Source: Pelodera strongyloides
Lineage: Eukaryota; Nematoda; Chromadorea; Rhabditida; Rhabditidae
Reading direction: 5' to 3'
NCBI GenBank assembly: GCA_036852015.1
Contig: JAANDG010000023.1
Location: forward strand, 496,001 to 560,000
DNA: 64,000 nucleotides
The notes under the pieces were generated by a model. It was not told the DNA's origin and ran no database searches. It saw only the letters and a list, made by a program, of their open reading frames with translations. Below, piece by piece: positions 27,903 to 41,746 of the stretch. The translations under genes were made by a program, and so were the position numbers. Positions within the stretch are counted from its first letter, which is position 1, and every line of letters begins with the position of its first letter.

Positions 27903-29237
27903 ATGATGTATGTTGTGCTATTCGTTCTTCTTGTCAACCTTTGCCCATTAATGGAATCCCTCCCATTCGAGGGAATCTATGGACCAAATTCACCGAAAAC
28001 ACAAGAGACCTGCCACAAAATGCTTGAAATCAGCAAGAAAATGGTGAGAGATTTATTCACTTGAAGGCCTGACCCTAATTACAATAACGTAGCTTGTTTT
28101 ATTTGAGGTTGCTTCGTTATGATACTGTACTCTGTTCCTCAGGGCCTTTAGGATTAACGTTTCTGGATAAAGTGTTATCAGCGAGTGGGCCAGATCCCAG
28201 AGCAGAGCGATTTCTGAAACAATAATAAGAAAATCCTCATTCTATTCAAAGATCCAATTCATGCGATTCCAATCAAGATTTCACACGATCTATCATGTAT
28301 ACATTTGAGGTCTTTGTACTATTATAACTTTTGGTCGTGTCTAAGATGTCTTAGTTTGTAATACAAATAAGAACGTTAAATAGAACGTCTCTTATAGTTT
28401 TTTTTGTATATAAATGATCACTTACGCTTGAAGAGCATGCTCTTTTATTCAAGGGTGGCTCAACACAGGGTTTTCAAAGCTTGTGGCGTTGCGCTGCGAC
28501 TTGATCATTAGGCGATGAGCTGCAGATGACACATTTCTCGACGTCACGGACAATGGCGAGGAGGGATCGTCCATGAGTACCTCGTAGTAATATGCTGTGC
28601 TGCACTTAGTTTCCTCTCATCGAGAGTATTTATGTTTCAGCCGTTAGTCGTCCGAGCTTTGTATGAACCAAACTGCGATGAAGGCAATCAGTTGGACTGC
28701 TGGATCATGGAGACTCTGATGGTGCAGTATTCAACGCAACGACTCAATAAACTTCGACAGATGGTACATTTTATTTATAATTTACTTATCAATCAATCGT
28801 CAGTAATTAATTACGCGTAAAAGGTTCAAAGGACAAAACATGACGTGCAAAATACATATTGTACATAGAACCAAAGAATCATCGAATGAATTTAGTTGGG
28901 ATGTATCACTGATTCTCGCGAGGGGTTTGTGGAGAAATCATGTCAGTACTTCCGCCATTCACCCAAAACTGGAACGAAATTGGTTAAGGTAAGCGCACTC
29001 GCAAATTTGCTTATTTTACCTGTGCAGAGATCTTTTGAGCTATGCCATTTTGAAATTGAACTTTTAATTTTTATTTGATTTTGATCCATAGGTAGCGAAT
29101 TGTGAATAGTGAATACGGTACTTATCTGAATGATTTAGGATGTTTTTGGAAAGAACCCTCTCTATCGAGAATTGATGAATGAATTTGAAGCGATCTTCAC
29201 ACAACAACTTGAGGAATTCGAAGACTACTTTTGTTAA
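27903..29237 (+). CDS. Secreted protein of 151 residues with six mature cysteines
   Basis: Four exons, all phase 0: 27903-28043, 28641-28763, 28896-28988 and 29139-29237 (TAA). The start follows a TTATTCAG acceptor by 13 nt, as expected for trans-splicing. Residues 1-20 are a strong signal peptide (MMYVVLFVLLVNLCPLMESL). The mature part has cysteines in the contexts QETCH, EPNCDE, LDCW, LGCI, KSCQ and a final FC at the C-terminus, with a helix-prone Met/Leu-rich middle. A helical disulfide-bonded secreted protein is the natural inference. I do not recognise the family. The next downstream sequence is foldback element copy 2, about 100 bp past the stop. Confidence 0.75.
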
Positions 29238-29342
29238 ATCTGACTCTTTTTCAATTTTTCTCGTTCGCGGATAGATCTACTTGATGGAAAATAATACAAA
29301 AAATTGAATATAGAAAAGAAAATATACAAAATACGAGATGTT

Positions 29343-29814
29343 AGGGATAGGTTCACCTCGAATTGCATCTTTTTTATAATTTATGTTGATAGTATGACCT
29401 ATGACGGTCAAAATGCGAAAATTGTAGTAAATTTCCTTTGCTCCCCGTAGTAGGAGAGCTTGCTCAAAAAAGCTAAACTACCTCGAATCTATAAAACAAT
29501 TGGAGTACCGCAGCCATGGTAAGTGGGAAATAGCGCAGGAGGGCTGGAGATGCAGATATTGTTGTGATAGACAGAGGATGATAAAAGGGCCCTGTATTTT
29601 CTTGCGTCTCCAGCCCTGATGCGCTATTTCCCACTTACCATGGCTGCGGTACTCCAATTGTTTTATAGATTCGAGGTAGTTTAGCTTTTTTGAGCAAGTT
29701 CTCCTACTACGGGGAGCAAAGGAAATTTACTGCAATTTTCGCATTTTGACCGTCATAGGTCATACTATCAACATAAATTATAAAAAAGGTGCAATGCGGG
29801 GTGAACCTATCCCT
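29343..29814. mobile_element. Foldback MITE, 472 bp (copy 2)
   Basis: Same sequence as the element at 10382-10856, with scattered substitutions. It has the same AGGGATAGGTTCACCTCG ends and the same central region around a CCATGG with GGGAAATAGCGCA arms. Flanks are GATGTT and ATGGCT, so the TTAA duplication is not preserved here. It lies just 3' of the secreted six-cysteine gene. Confidence 0.85.
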
Positions 29815-32641
29815 ATGGCTGCAAGCTGTAATATTTAGCAAATAAAGAATGGATGCAAAACTCATAGTGTCAGGAACACTGAGCGGACGCTGGTTCTTCA
29901 GTATAGCAAACAGGTTTTTGTTAATCATTCTGCTTTCACAGAGAGCTTAGATACCAATATCCCATCTCTCTATGAAATTTACAACCAGTAAAGGTACGTA
30001 AATGTCTGTGACAATTAGGATTTACAATTTGCTCGATAAACAGACTTTACGTAGGATTTATTCGCAATTCGAATTGTTGCATTTTTTCTTTTTGATAATT
30101 TACACTTGTAGTTCATTGTTTCTGAAAGAAAGTATCACCTGTTGTAGAGAATTTTTGTGTCCATGTGTTACAAAAATAAATAAATAAACGTTTTCTCTGT
30201 GTAGAAATCTATGTGTGATGCAGTGAACCCGGGAACAAACATACCCTTTAAAGGGGCAGGCCCATGATAAAAAAGTCTTCCTCAATTTACTTGAACAGAA
30301 TGTTCCTCAATTTATTTGAACTTGTTTTCGTTGGTTAATCAGTTAATCAGTTTTTATGGAGATATTTTTTTAAGATTAATACAAATATTAAGACATTTTC
30401 AGCAACGCTAGAGATTTCTTTCCATTTATTATTTTTTGTTTTGATGCGCGAGAATGCTTCTGACTGGGATATGCGGTCTATGTCAAACTGGGAATGTTAT
30501 GAAAACAATCGCCGCCAACAGTGGGGTTTTTCTATTTGAAACTTAAAATTCAGCTCAGATGTGTGTATTGTTTATTTATCTGTTTATTTAGAATTGGCTT
30601 CTCTCTTCGCGTGTTACTATTGACAGAAAAACTGCCCACGTTCTAAGCATAAAATGACTGAATTGCGGGATGGCTTCTTCTTCAACATATCTTCTTTACA
30701 TATATCTTTTTGGATATTTATATTATGTAAATATCAAAGATAAAGAGTAAAGAGTAAAGATTACCGGGTTATATCAACCGAATCCGCAGGAATGGTGCAC
30801 CGGGGTCCGGTTCATTTCTGAAGCCGGACGAACTGGTCTTTGAACTTCCCGGAGGACAATTTTCTCGGGAAGCCGTATGTGAATATAGAATTCTATAAAT
30901 ATTGTGTACCTATTTTTGGTTTCAACGCGTCAAGTGTTGGGTCATCAGCAAAATCATGCTTATTTCAACTGTTGTAGGCTTAGCCAATTTATGCACTGAA
31001 AATCTTAACCCCCACTGCTCTCAGATTGGCAGTTTTTCTATGCATTGAACATCCTACACAAATTTTACTCGCATTTCTCTTACAATTAGTTAGTCAGCGC
31101 ATTTAAAATTAGCGTGCGCGCTATACCACATCACAACTAATTACAGTACCCTGATTTTAGAGGGTTGGTCAGAAAAAAATATGTGCGTGTATTGCAGTTT
31201 TGAAGGAACGCACAGTTCGCTGTCTCCAGCCCCTCAATTCCAGCCTAATGCTTATGAACACGAAAACACTCGAAAACCACATCAACGGCGAGAGCGCATT
31301 GCGAAGAACTGCGACGTTTATTTACAATGATGCCATGCTTCCGTCGACAAATCCTTCCTAATATTTTTTTTATAGTTTTGTTTAGGAATTAATCCGAAGA
31401 AAATTAGCTGTTCGAAGCCAGAAAAGTTGATGCAAAATCCCGCATTATCCCAAACATTCATATTAGTGAACACAAGATGATTACGAAATTTTTCCAAAGC
31501 GAGGCACGAACCTCACAAACAGCATGTGTGACTGTGACCTGTAAAATGTTTCTGAAGTAATAGTGGCTGGTCTCACAAAGCGCAAATGGTGGCGCCTTTT
31601 CATAATTGCTGCGGTGTCCGTAAGTTCCATCACGGGGGTACTACTTTAAGTAATTACTATTGGTCGAACGGAGGGTGGCGGGGGGTCAGAACAGGGGACA
31701 TAATAGCCAAATAGTAAGCAAGCGCAAGGGGCACATCGATTGAGTGGACCTTTGTGCCACACAGCTGTGCTTACGAATATTCACCTTCTCAGTAGCTTAT
31801 GTGCAAAGTTTTAAAATAAAGATACATACTTAACAAATATCTTAGAATATGCTTTGAGCTTTTCGTAGCATTTCCGTTGTTTGTTTACAGTGGAGCCTCC
31901 CCACTATCCAAAATCGGGCGGAATATCCAGATTGTTTTGTGGTTTGGAATACTCTTTTTCGCTTTATTTTTAGTAATGGAATTTTCATGTTATTACCTGT
32001 TAATTTTACATTAAAATTTTGTTTATTTTTGTTTTATCAGGAAGTGGTCTTCCATAAATACTCATGAAACGTTCTTTTTTTGCGTAAATTATGCAGACAC
32101 CATATGGACGCATTATCGCTCATCTAGTAAGCGTAATAAATATATTCGCTCAGTTTTCTAAACTATAGATACTGTTTGTTTTGTTCAGGACGAGTTAATG
32201 CCGGAGCGACACAGCACTTCAAAATTACACGAACAAAATGTTCAAGTGCAGCGATTGGTATCATCCGCATGTGGACTCAAATTTCAAAAACATCATGCTT
32301 CTCGTGAAATCATAGAACTTGAAAGTGACAGAGAAACCTATAAATCATTCGTTTTACAGTTGAATTTTCCAAATTTCTGCCTCTTGCTTACTGTGGCAAC
32401 ATTATCGACAGACGAGGAGGAAAATGTGTCGGAAAAACCATGTGATATTCAGCTTCTCATCCTACTCATTCTGACATAGCCTCGTTGTTGACTTCTTCAT
32501 CTTGATTACCCCGTTCCCACCCGTCCTATGTTTCAGGGGCCCTATTGGCCCGTGCGTATGACCCACTCATGGACAGTAGTATCTACTGACTCGGGAACCA
32601 AACTTCCACTCGTTCAACTAACCAAGTAGCTTTTTACTCAA
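29815..32641. other. Intergenic, with a possible solo transposon end
   Basis: No supported exons. At 30248 a TTAA is followed by AGGGGCAGGCCCATGATAAAA, which resembles the end of the 52.4-kb foldback element; no matching second arm was found. Confidence 0.5.
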
Positions 32642-33263
32642 GCCTTCGATGCGTATTGCACGTTTTGTTTTAATTTTAACATGCTATGGTCCATTATTCT
32701 GATTGTTTTTCCGTGGATACCGAACAAATTTTTTTTCGTAAACTATTGAAAATTACTCGCGGTGTATATGAAAAATGTTTATTAATACGGCAGTGGACTT
32801 TCCAGGATGTTATCCCTTGTCTCACATGCTTTAATCGGACTACTGTTCATATTGGGTTTGATTCCGATGCTTCCAAAAATTCTCAGAGATCGTTGTCAGG
32901 TAAACATTCACAGTTCAAGAAGTTTTTCGTCCTGATAAAGTGCACATATGCACTTCAATGACAAAACAGTCTATGGGTGTACGTTGTGGAATTTCAGCGA
33001 AATATAAATGCTTTACAGATACTCGCACATGCTGTGTTCGGGTTACTGCTTCTGGTTTGCCCAGGATGCTTTTTGTCGGTGATGGTAAGTTATTTTTTTT
33101 TGAAGCTGATTTATGGATTAAATTTGTGCAGTCAGCACATTGATATTTTAATCTTGATTACATTTTGGTCTTCCCGTTTGATTACATCCACGGAAATACA
33201 ATCAGAATAGTGGACCATAGCATGTTAAAATTAAAAAAAAACGTGCAATGCGCATCGAAGGCA
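32642..33263. repeat. 77-bp inverted repeats flanking exons 1-2 of the membrane-protein gene
   Basis: Left arm 32642-32718 and right arm 33187-33263 are reverse complements with a few mismatches (GCCTTCGATGCG ... CATGCTATGGTCCA ... CCGTGGAT). The two arms enclose both first coding exons. Confidence 0.85.
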
Positions 33264-36200
33264 TTAGGGAGTCGTGAATTTCGATATTTTGATCTTTCCG
33301 GTTGATTACAGGTGACTGGTGAATTCAATGTCCTACACACCTTTCTGCAGAGGTTTGCTTCAGTCTTTCATGTGAGTTCTTAAGAGTTGTTTTACCGTCA
33401 GTCGCGAATTACTGTGATTGACCACTGTCTGCCAAAGTGTATTAATTAAATTAATGGTTTATTTCTTCAAAGATGCAGTTCACAAATGTCTGAGATTATT
33501 TGTTAATTGCAGATCGGACTCGCCTATTTCTTCTACTCGACATACAGACTCGGCCTTCTTCCCGAACAGTCTCATATCTATTCGAGAGCGATTGCTGCAT
33601 TCTTCTCTCTATTCACAAAGATGTTTGCCGCTTGGCACCTCACAGACAAAAGTACCAGAGGATTACTCGTTTCCGATAATGTATGTGAATGCTTTATATT
33701 GTACTGTAAAAAAGGATTAAAGATATTCGTATTGCATAGTCATCCTTTTTTACCAATTTTCGTTCTCGTTACTGTGGCTGTATTGGAAAAAATATGTTCT
33801 GATTTCTACACCACGGTACTGTTTAGAGGGTTCACGGGTTTGCAAGTTGCTCAGGAATGTTCTCACAATCAAAGAGACGAATATAACAAAATCTCTATTC
33901 TCTAACAACATAAACCCGTGTGAGAGTCTCATGGTTCTGCCGCTTTCTTGAAAAAATATCTTTCAAATTTAGTTCATCTTCGCTGTCCTACTGACTGACG
34001 GCGTGTGGTTCGTCTCCGAGCTTGCCCGCTTTGTTCTCAACAAAAAGTCAACCAAAGATGAAGTGGATGATATGTGCAAGAGGACCACACTATGGATAGA
34101 GGTAAAAAATGTTAAAACATAAATAATCCCCTCACAGAACATTTACATGATCCCTCAGTGTGCCCGGGAATATGTCTCACCATCAGCATTTTGCTGTATG
34201 TTCGCATATGCAATAAAAAGTGAGCAGATGCACGATTGCTCCAATTAAACAGTAAACCACACGATAAACGAATGAAGTTTTTAGACATTTTTGGAGTGCC
34301 ATTTAGCTTTGTGAAGAAAAAAATGAAAAAATGGAATTCATGTTGCAGGGTCGTGGAAGCTTCTACGCGGAGAATTCCTTCTATATAGATGCAACAATGT
34401 CCATCCTCCTGTCCATGTTCCATTTTGCTTTCCCGAACCACATACTCAAATTGGTGGTACGTGTTTTGTTTCAATTTATTCCACCTCTTATAAGTCATTC
34501 GTAAGGAAAACCATGTTCAGCAGCTAGACCGAAATCCTTTAAAACGTGATTTGTTTCCAACAACATTTCTTCTTTATTCAGATTCGTCCTGAACACAATC
34601 TGGACTCTCATCATATTATGTGGTGCCGCATCTTCGGTTGTCTGTCTGTGATGTCTGTTCTGTCTTCACTCAACGCCAGAAATTACCCGGCTCAGATACA
34701 AATTCACTACACTGCTAGCCGACTCGTTGTAAGATTTTCCAATATTCGAGTACACCTTAATTTACAAAGATGCATTCACATTCCTTCAACCATATACCAA
34801 CGTTATCATGACAGAAGCTCACGTTATGGAGCCTTTGTTTTGTAGATGCAAACCATTGCTTTCGCGCTCAATGTTTGGGGACACTGGATTCTTGGAATCT
34901 ACTCTCCCAACCACATCACAGGATTTATGCTCTCTGGGTTTTACATGTCATTCCTATTTTCCACTTATTTCCGACTAAAGAAGATCTACATGGAGTCAGA
35001 GGTAGGTGTTGGACTTTTGAATTTTCTGACTTCTGGCATCATTTAGTTTTGGATGTTCAAAAGACAACATCAGATAGTTTGGAAACATTTCTAAAAGGAT
35101 GTAAGCCTACAACGTGAAACTTCGCGCCATCGCCGCGCAACATTGGCGCCATCGCCGCGCGTAAAAAGAGGCTCCGCCACAGCGGGGCGGCGGATCCACT
35201 TTGCGCCACAGGCGCGCGGCGATTCCGCCTGTGGTCCGCGGCGATGGCGCGGGGGTTGCGCGGCGATGGCGCGAGGGTTGCGCGGCGATTGCGCGAAATG
35301 GGCATGAACCGAGCATACCGTACCCCGTACTACCACCTTACCAATCCTACTACTGTACAATACATAAGCGAGCAAAACGACAACAACAAAAAAAACAATA
35401 TTTATTCAAGTACAATAGCATAAACAACACTGGAAAAACTACGAATTAAATTCAGCGGCAAAAATCAATAAATAAAAATCGTTACGATAATTAAATTATG
35501 GTTGTACGGTAATTAAATAATGCATACACTGAAAATACAAATCAGTTGTCAAAGCGATCAACAAATAGAAAACGACAAAAGGACTATTAATAGAAAACTA
35601 ACGACTAAAAGAAGTAATGGGTCAGGGACTTCATTTGATTATTTCAAATATGCAATATTTAAATACTCCTACTACGAAGACATAGTATTCTACAATCTAC
35701 AAAAATAGGTGAGGGAAAGTATTATTATTATCCAATTAGAACACCGGTCCAGTCAAAATACGTTTCAAAGCCGAATGTTGCAACACTTTAAATATAAAAT
35801 TTGCCTGCAAACGTTAAAGTGAAGAAGCGAAAGTAATAAGAAATGTAATTAAATAAAAATTGATATAAATACTAGATTCAAAAACCGGCCGGTTTTTGAA
35901 CAACTGGATCATTATTCATTTAGCTCGATTTTTGTTCTACTTTATGCTCCTTTACATAATCATCATAAGAATGATGGTGTACTAGATTCAAAAACCGGCC
36001 GGTTATTTCGCTTTAAAGGATCGCATTCACTACAAAATCATCGTTTTTCTTCGTGTTGATTTGTATTTAGTAAAGAATGGAGACTAATACTTTACCAAAA
36101 CCGAATTATTTGAATTCCAACTCAGGGAGTGAACAATTAGAAAAGTAGTTCTACTACGACCGTGTTCATACAGTACGCTGCTGCTTCCCGATCGGGAGTA

Positions 36201-38656
36201 TGCAAATAAAATCTGCATATAATATTTTTACATATAGTGCAAGGGTCTGCAGGCATATCACTATACGTTTCATAATCCCGGTAGTTTAGTAGAACTACTT
36301 TTCTACTTGTTCACTGTTCACTCCCTGAGATGGAATTAAAACTATTCGGTTTCGGTAAAGTATTTTCTTTATTCTTTACTAAATTCAAGTAAACTCGAAG
36401 CAAAATGATGATTTTGTAGTGATTGCGATCCTCTAATAGGCAGCACATAATGAGTAAACTAAAAATATAAAATACACAAATGTATAATACCAACCGAATG
36501 GTTTAAGATCGGGTGGTGATGGTTCCAATTGACATTTCTTCTTTCAAAAGGGGCTCATTGGAAATGAAGAAAATTGTCCAACCGGCTGCGTAGTGCATGA
36601 AGGATTGACCTGAAAACATTACAAATTGACTGACTGGAAAATGAAACGGTGAATTAGTATTATTGAACGCACCATAGGAGGAGCACAACGTAATCTCGGA
36701 ATCGTAATGTTTTAAATAAAAACAAATAAGAAAAAAAAACTCACATGCATTGTAGGGTAAATGGCGTTATTCTTGAACAGTAAATTGCAGCGCGAGTAAT
36801 CGTCGGAAGACAGTGAGCGTGTCACATAGTAACCTGAAAAGGGAAAATAATAGTCGGAATAGTCGCGAAACGAAACACAAATTGAAAGACAGAACAGAAC
36901 ATCACTCCGCCTACAGATTTAAGTTAGGAAAAGATATGACCAATAAGAAAAGTAACATACACATAAGCGATCCAGAAGCAAACACTAGACCCGGAGTAGC
37001 GAGCACAGACAAGACAACGACAAGCACATCGCGTGAAAAGATCTGAAAGCAGTATTCATACTTTGTGTGTATTCTAAAAATACGCAACAAAAAGTAACAA
37101 AATTAGCAACAACGAGCAACTGCAAAAAGTAACAAAATTGGCAACAACGAACCTCTTAAAATACACTGCAATCTTCGACGTCTATGCTTCCAAGTGTAGG
37201 CACGGTCCACCCAGCTGTCAACGCCTCAACACAGACTTTCACTTTCAGCGCGTGTGCAAACTGTAAAAAAAGTATTTTATACTCTAAAGAACAACAACAA
37301 AGTGCATCAGTACCACTGCTACTCTACTCTCAAATATCTACTTTTCTTCGGGTAACATAAGAGTATCGACGAATTAAAGCGGCAGGTTCATTCCCGCTAA
37401 CCCCTTATTTTTAAATATGATTCTCCGTCCGGAATAGCGTAGAACGCATTTGCACACCTGAAGTTATCCAACAAGATCTACTTGTCACGCCCATATATAT
37501 GCAATGGATGCGCAATTATTGACCAATGTTCTGCACAGAAGTCAGTACACAAATTCGGTAATAGCGCAAAATGACCAAGGGAAAGATGCCTGGCCCTGTT
37601 AGGGACTTTAAAGAAAACAATACACGTTGAATTTACATTATTCCAAAGTAAACGCAACTTCGCACCATGTAAAATATAACCAGTTAAAAAAAAACATACC
37701 CGGTGTTCGTGGCATTTCTAAGAATCCAGCAAACACGGAGGCACTGGATTGCTCGAGTCGCGCCAACACATTCCCTGCCATTGCGATTCATTGCCTTCTC
37801 GCCTAAGAATAAGAGGAATGAAAATATGAAAACTTGAGAACACAAGCCAAATGCACGTGATAACAGAAAGAACTCACGTCCAATAATTCATCCCTCGTTT
37901 TTAATATAGTCGACAAAGAGCTGGTCTTGAACTGGACTCGTAAGCGTCGAAAATTCAATCAGGCACGTCAATAATCGCAAATCGCAACTTGAAATCTGAA
38001 AAGCAAAGGAAACAAAAGAAACATCGTTAAGACGTTCAAAGGACAACATATTTTGATAAAAAATATACATAGCAACAAACTGCGTTATATACTTCACTGA
38101 ATGGTACTTATAATTTTTTCCTAAAAAAGCACAAATCCTACATATTTCCTTGGTATGCTAGGGATATAAACATAATGTTTTAGACATTTACCCATTCAAT
38201 GTGCTAAAACAAACGGTGCTCTAACTTTGAAATGTCGAGTAATGGAATAATACAACAACAATTCAATAACAAATATCTTTTTTTTTCAGAAACAATAAAA
38301 AAAGGGAAAAAAAATTCACGAAAACTTTTCGCTAAATTTGTGTATAATTACGGTGTGTGGTGCAGTGTTGGGTGTGGTGTTGACTTTCTGCGTACGGTAC
38401 TTTCCGTGCATTTTAATAACTAACATCTGGCGGCCTCACGGCGCACCTGGGGCGCACCAGCCGCGGATCACTTTTCGGGATTGTGACTATTTGCGCCGCG
38501 ATACCGCCGTGTGACCGCCGCGCAACATTTTTGCGCCACAGGCGCGCCGCGCAGCCGCGGAGTTTCCCCAGTGTATGGATTTTCTTTCAGACTCCACAGA
38601 AACACGTCGTTACGGCGCGAGTTGACACTGTAACAATCAAATCGAAGGACAACTAA
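32807..38656 (+). CDS. Multi-pass membrane protein, 337 residues, two similar halves
   Basis: Nine exons, every junction phase 0: 32807-32899, 32998-33084, 33312-33371, 33513-33680, 33973-34101, 34349-34456, 34582-34728, 34846-35001 and 38591-38656. The ATG lies one base after a TTTCCAG acceptor. The first exon holds a hydrophobic segment (LVSHALIGLLFILGLIP). Further hydrophobic segments occur in exons 2, 4, 5, 6, 7 and 8, giving about seven to eight membrane passes, and the tail is short and hydrophilic. The two halves share a layout: a membrane helix ending in Pro, a short loop, an Arg-led helix (RFASVFHIGLAYFFY vs RIFGCLSVMSVLSSL), then a Ser-Arg motif (YSRAIAAF vs ASRLVMQTIAF). Small four-helix proteins such as TP53I11 or TMEM254 have a loosely similar plan, but I do not claim homology. 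Intron 8 is 3589 bp and holds a minus-strand gene. Confidence 0.82.
35115..35300. repeat. GC-rich block at the 5' end of intron 8
   Basis: A very GC-rich stretch of repeated GCGATGGCGCG / TTGCGCGGCGA words inside AT-rich DNA. It shares CGCCGCGCAACATT (35131-35144) and TTGCGCCACAGGCGCGC (35201-35217) with the block at 38430-38570, in the same orientation. Confidence 0.75.
36017..36432. mobile_element. Foldback MITE, 416 bp, TTAA/CTAA-flanked
   Basis: Inverted arms of about 140 bp with moderate divergence: AGGATCGCATTCACTACAAA on the left, its complement on the right. Matching inner words are TTTAGTAAAGAAT, ACTTTACC and CTCAGGGAGTGAACA. TTAA precedes the left end (36013-36016) and CTAA follows the right end (36433-36436), read here as a mutated TTAA duplication. 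It lies inside intron 8 of the membrane-protein gene, downstream of the nested gene. Confidence 0.75.
36544..37781 (-). CDS. Small nested gene inside intron 8 of the membrane-protein gene
   Basis: Three exons on the opposite strand: 37700-37781 (from ATG), 36745-36833 and 36544-36609, in agreement with phases 1 and 0, giving 78 residues. Splice sites are good (GTATGT, TTTTCAG, GTGAGT, TTTTCAG). The N-terminal half is protein-like (SVFAGFLEMPRTPG then YYVTRSLSSDDYSRCNLLF). In the third exon the phase-0 frame stops early, whereas another frame stays open to 36503 and looks more like real protein, with MHYAAGWTIFFISNEP. The third exon boundary may be misplaced, or the locus may carry a frameshift. 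A second possible exon at about 37158-37260 (acceptor TTTTTTTACAG) does not fit the phase. The size would suit a small mitochondrial membrane protein, but I do not recognise it. Confidence 0.5.
37078..37151. repeat. Short direct repeat
   Basis: Two copies, about 38 bp apart, of a unit GCAAxAAAAGTAACAAAATTxGCAACAACGA, in non-coding DNA of the nested-gene region. Confidence 0.7.
38430..38570. repeat. GC-rich block at the 3' end of intron 8
   Basis: GC-rich DNA that ends about 20 bp before the acceptor of the last exon. It carries the same words as the 35115-35300 block (CGCCGCGCAACATT at 38516-38529, TTGCGCCACAGGCGCGC at 38531-38547). Confidence 0.75.
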
Positions 38657-39744
38657 GCACGTATGAAAAATCCTTCTTTTTTTTCTAATTTTCTAAACAA
38701 ATACCTCATTTTGAGATTTTTACGTGAATTTTCATTTTTTTTTTAGTTTCTGCCAAATATCTTTTTGATTTTCTCCTGAACATTTTTGTGTGCTAACTTC
38801 CACTTGAATCTTGTGGGTTTTTTTTGCGTATAGCTGCTTTACTTTTCGATCGACAACGTTGTCGCACTTCATAATATACCTCCATTATCTCGTAGTCGAA
38901 TATCACTGCCATCAAAGAATAGGTTTCTGTTTGTTAAGATCACTTAGAGTTTTGTCTGTATATATTTCCATGTACATATTGTGAGATCATGGCAATAACC
39001 AACACATTAACTATCAATAGTATATCTCTTTAATAATTAATAAACATACTCTCCCAATGGTGAAAATCGACAGAAAGCATCTTACAGTGTGTTCTCAAAA
39101 AAGTCTTAATATTCACAATATATAAATAATCAGTAGTCAGTACCTCACGCACAGGATAGAAAATAAACATTTGGAATTTGACTAAAAAGAGCAGTTCGGA
39201 AAATACTTAACTATAGTAAAGGATAAGTAACAGGACCCAGAAAATTGAAAACAACACTTACTGAGCGTATAAAAGAAAGGATATGAAGAAAAACCACCAA
39301 TAGGAAAGCTTAACAAACAAAAAAAAAGAACAAAGCAAGGGGGAGAGGATGTGTCAACTTGGCTCTAAAGACTCACTGGGTACAATGAGCGGACTTTCTT
39401 TGTCCGGTACTCTGTATGACTTATGAAGCAGTTGGTTATTATCGAACCGTGCTTTTGTCAATTCACTAACTCGCTCATTTGGAAAAAAAAATGCAATTTA
39501 CCTATAGAAATGCAACTTAAAATGTCAGGGATGAGCCACAACAAAACTAGGGAATAAAATTAAGTGCTACCTAAAAAATGGGGCTTTTTAACGAAAAACA
39601 ATATCACATAGAGTTGGAAAGAAAAACTAGAAGTGTTAAGTATCCAAATCACTGGTTTGTCAGCTTTGGTACAATGTGAAGAAACTTGGGGACTTTCTTT
39701 CATAAAACGAATTCAAAAGTCGCAATAGTGTATTCACCGACCGC
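38657..39744. other. Convergent intergenic region
   Basis: Lies between the 3' ends of the membrane-protein gene and SURF4. It should contain both 3' untranslated regions and polyadenylation signals. No exon-like sequence was seen. Confidence 0.55.
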
Positions 39745-41746
<2,002 letters not shown>

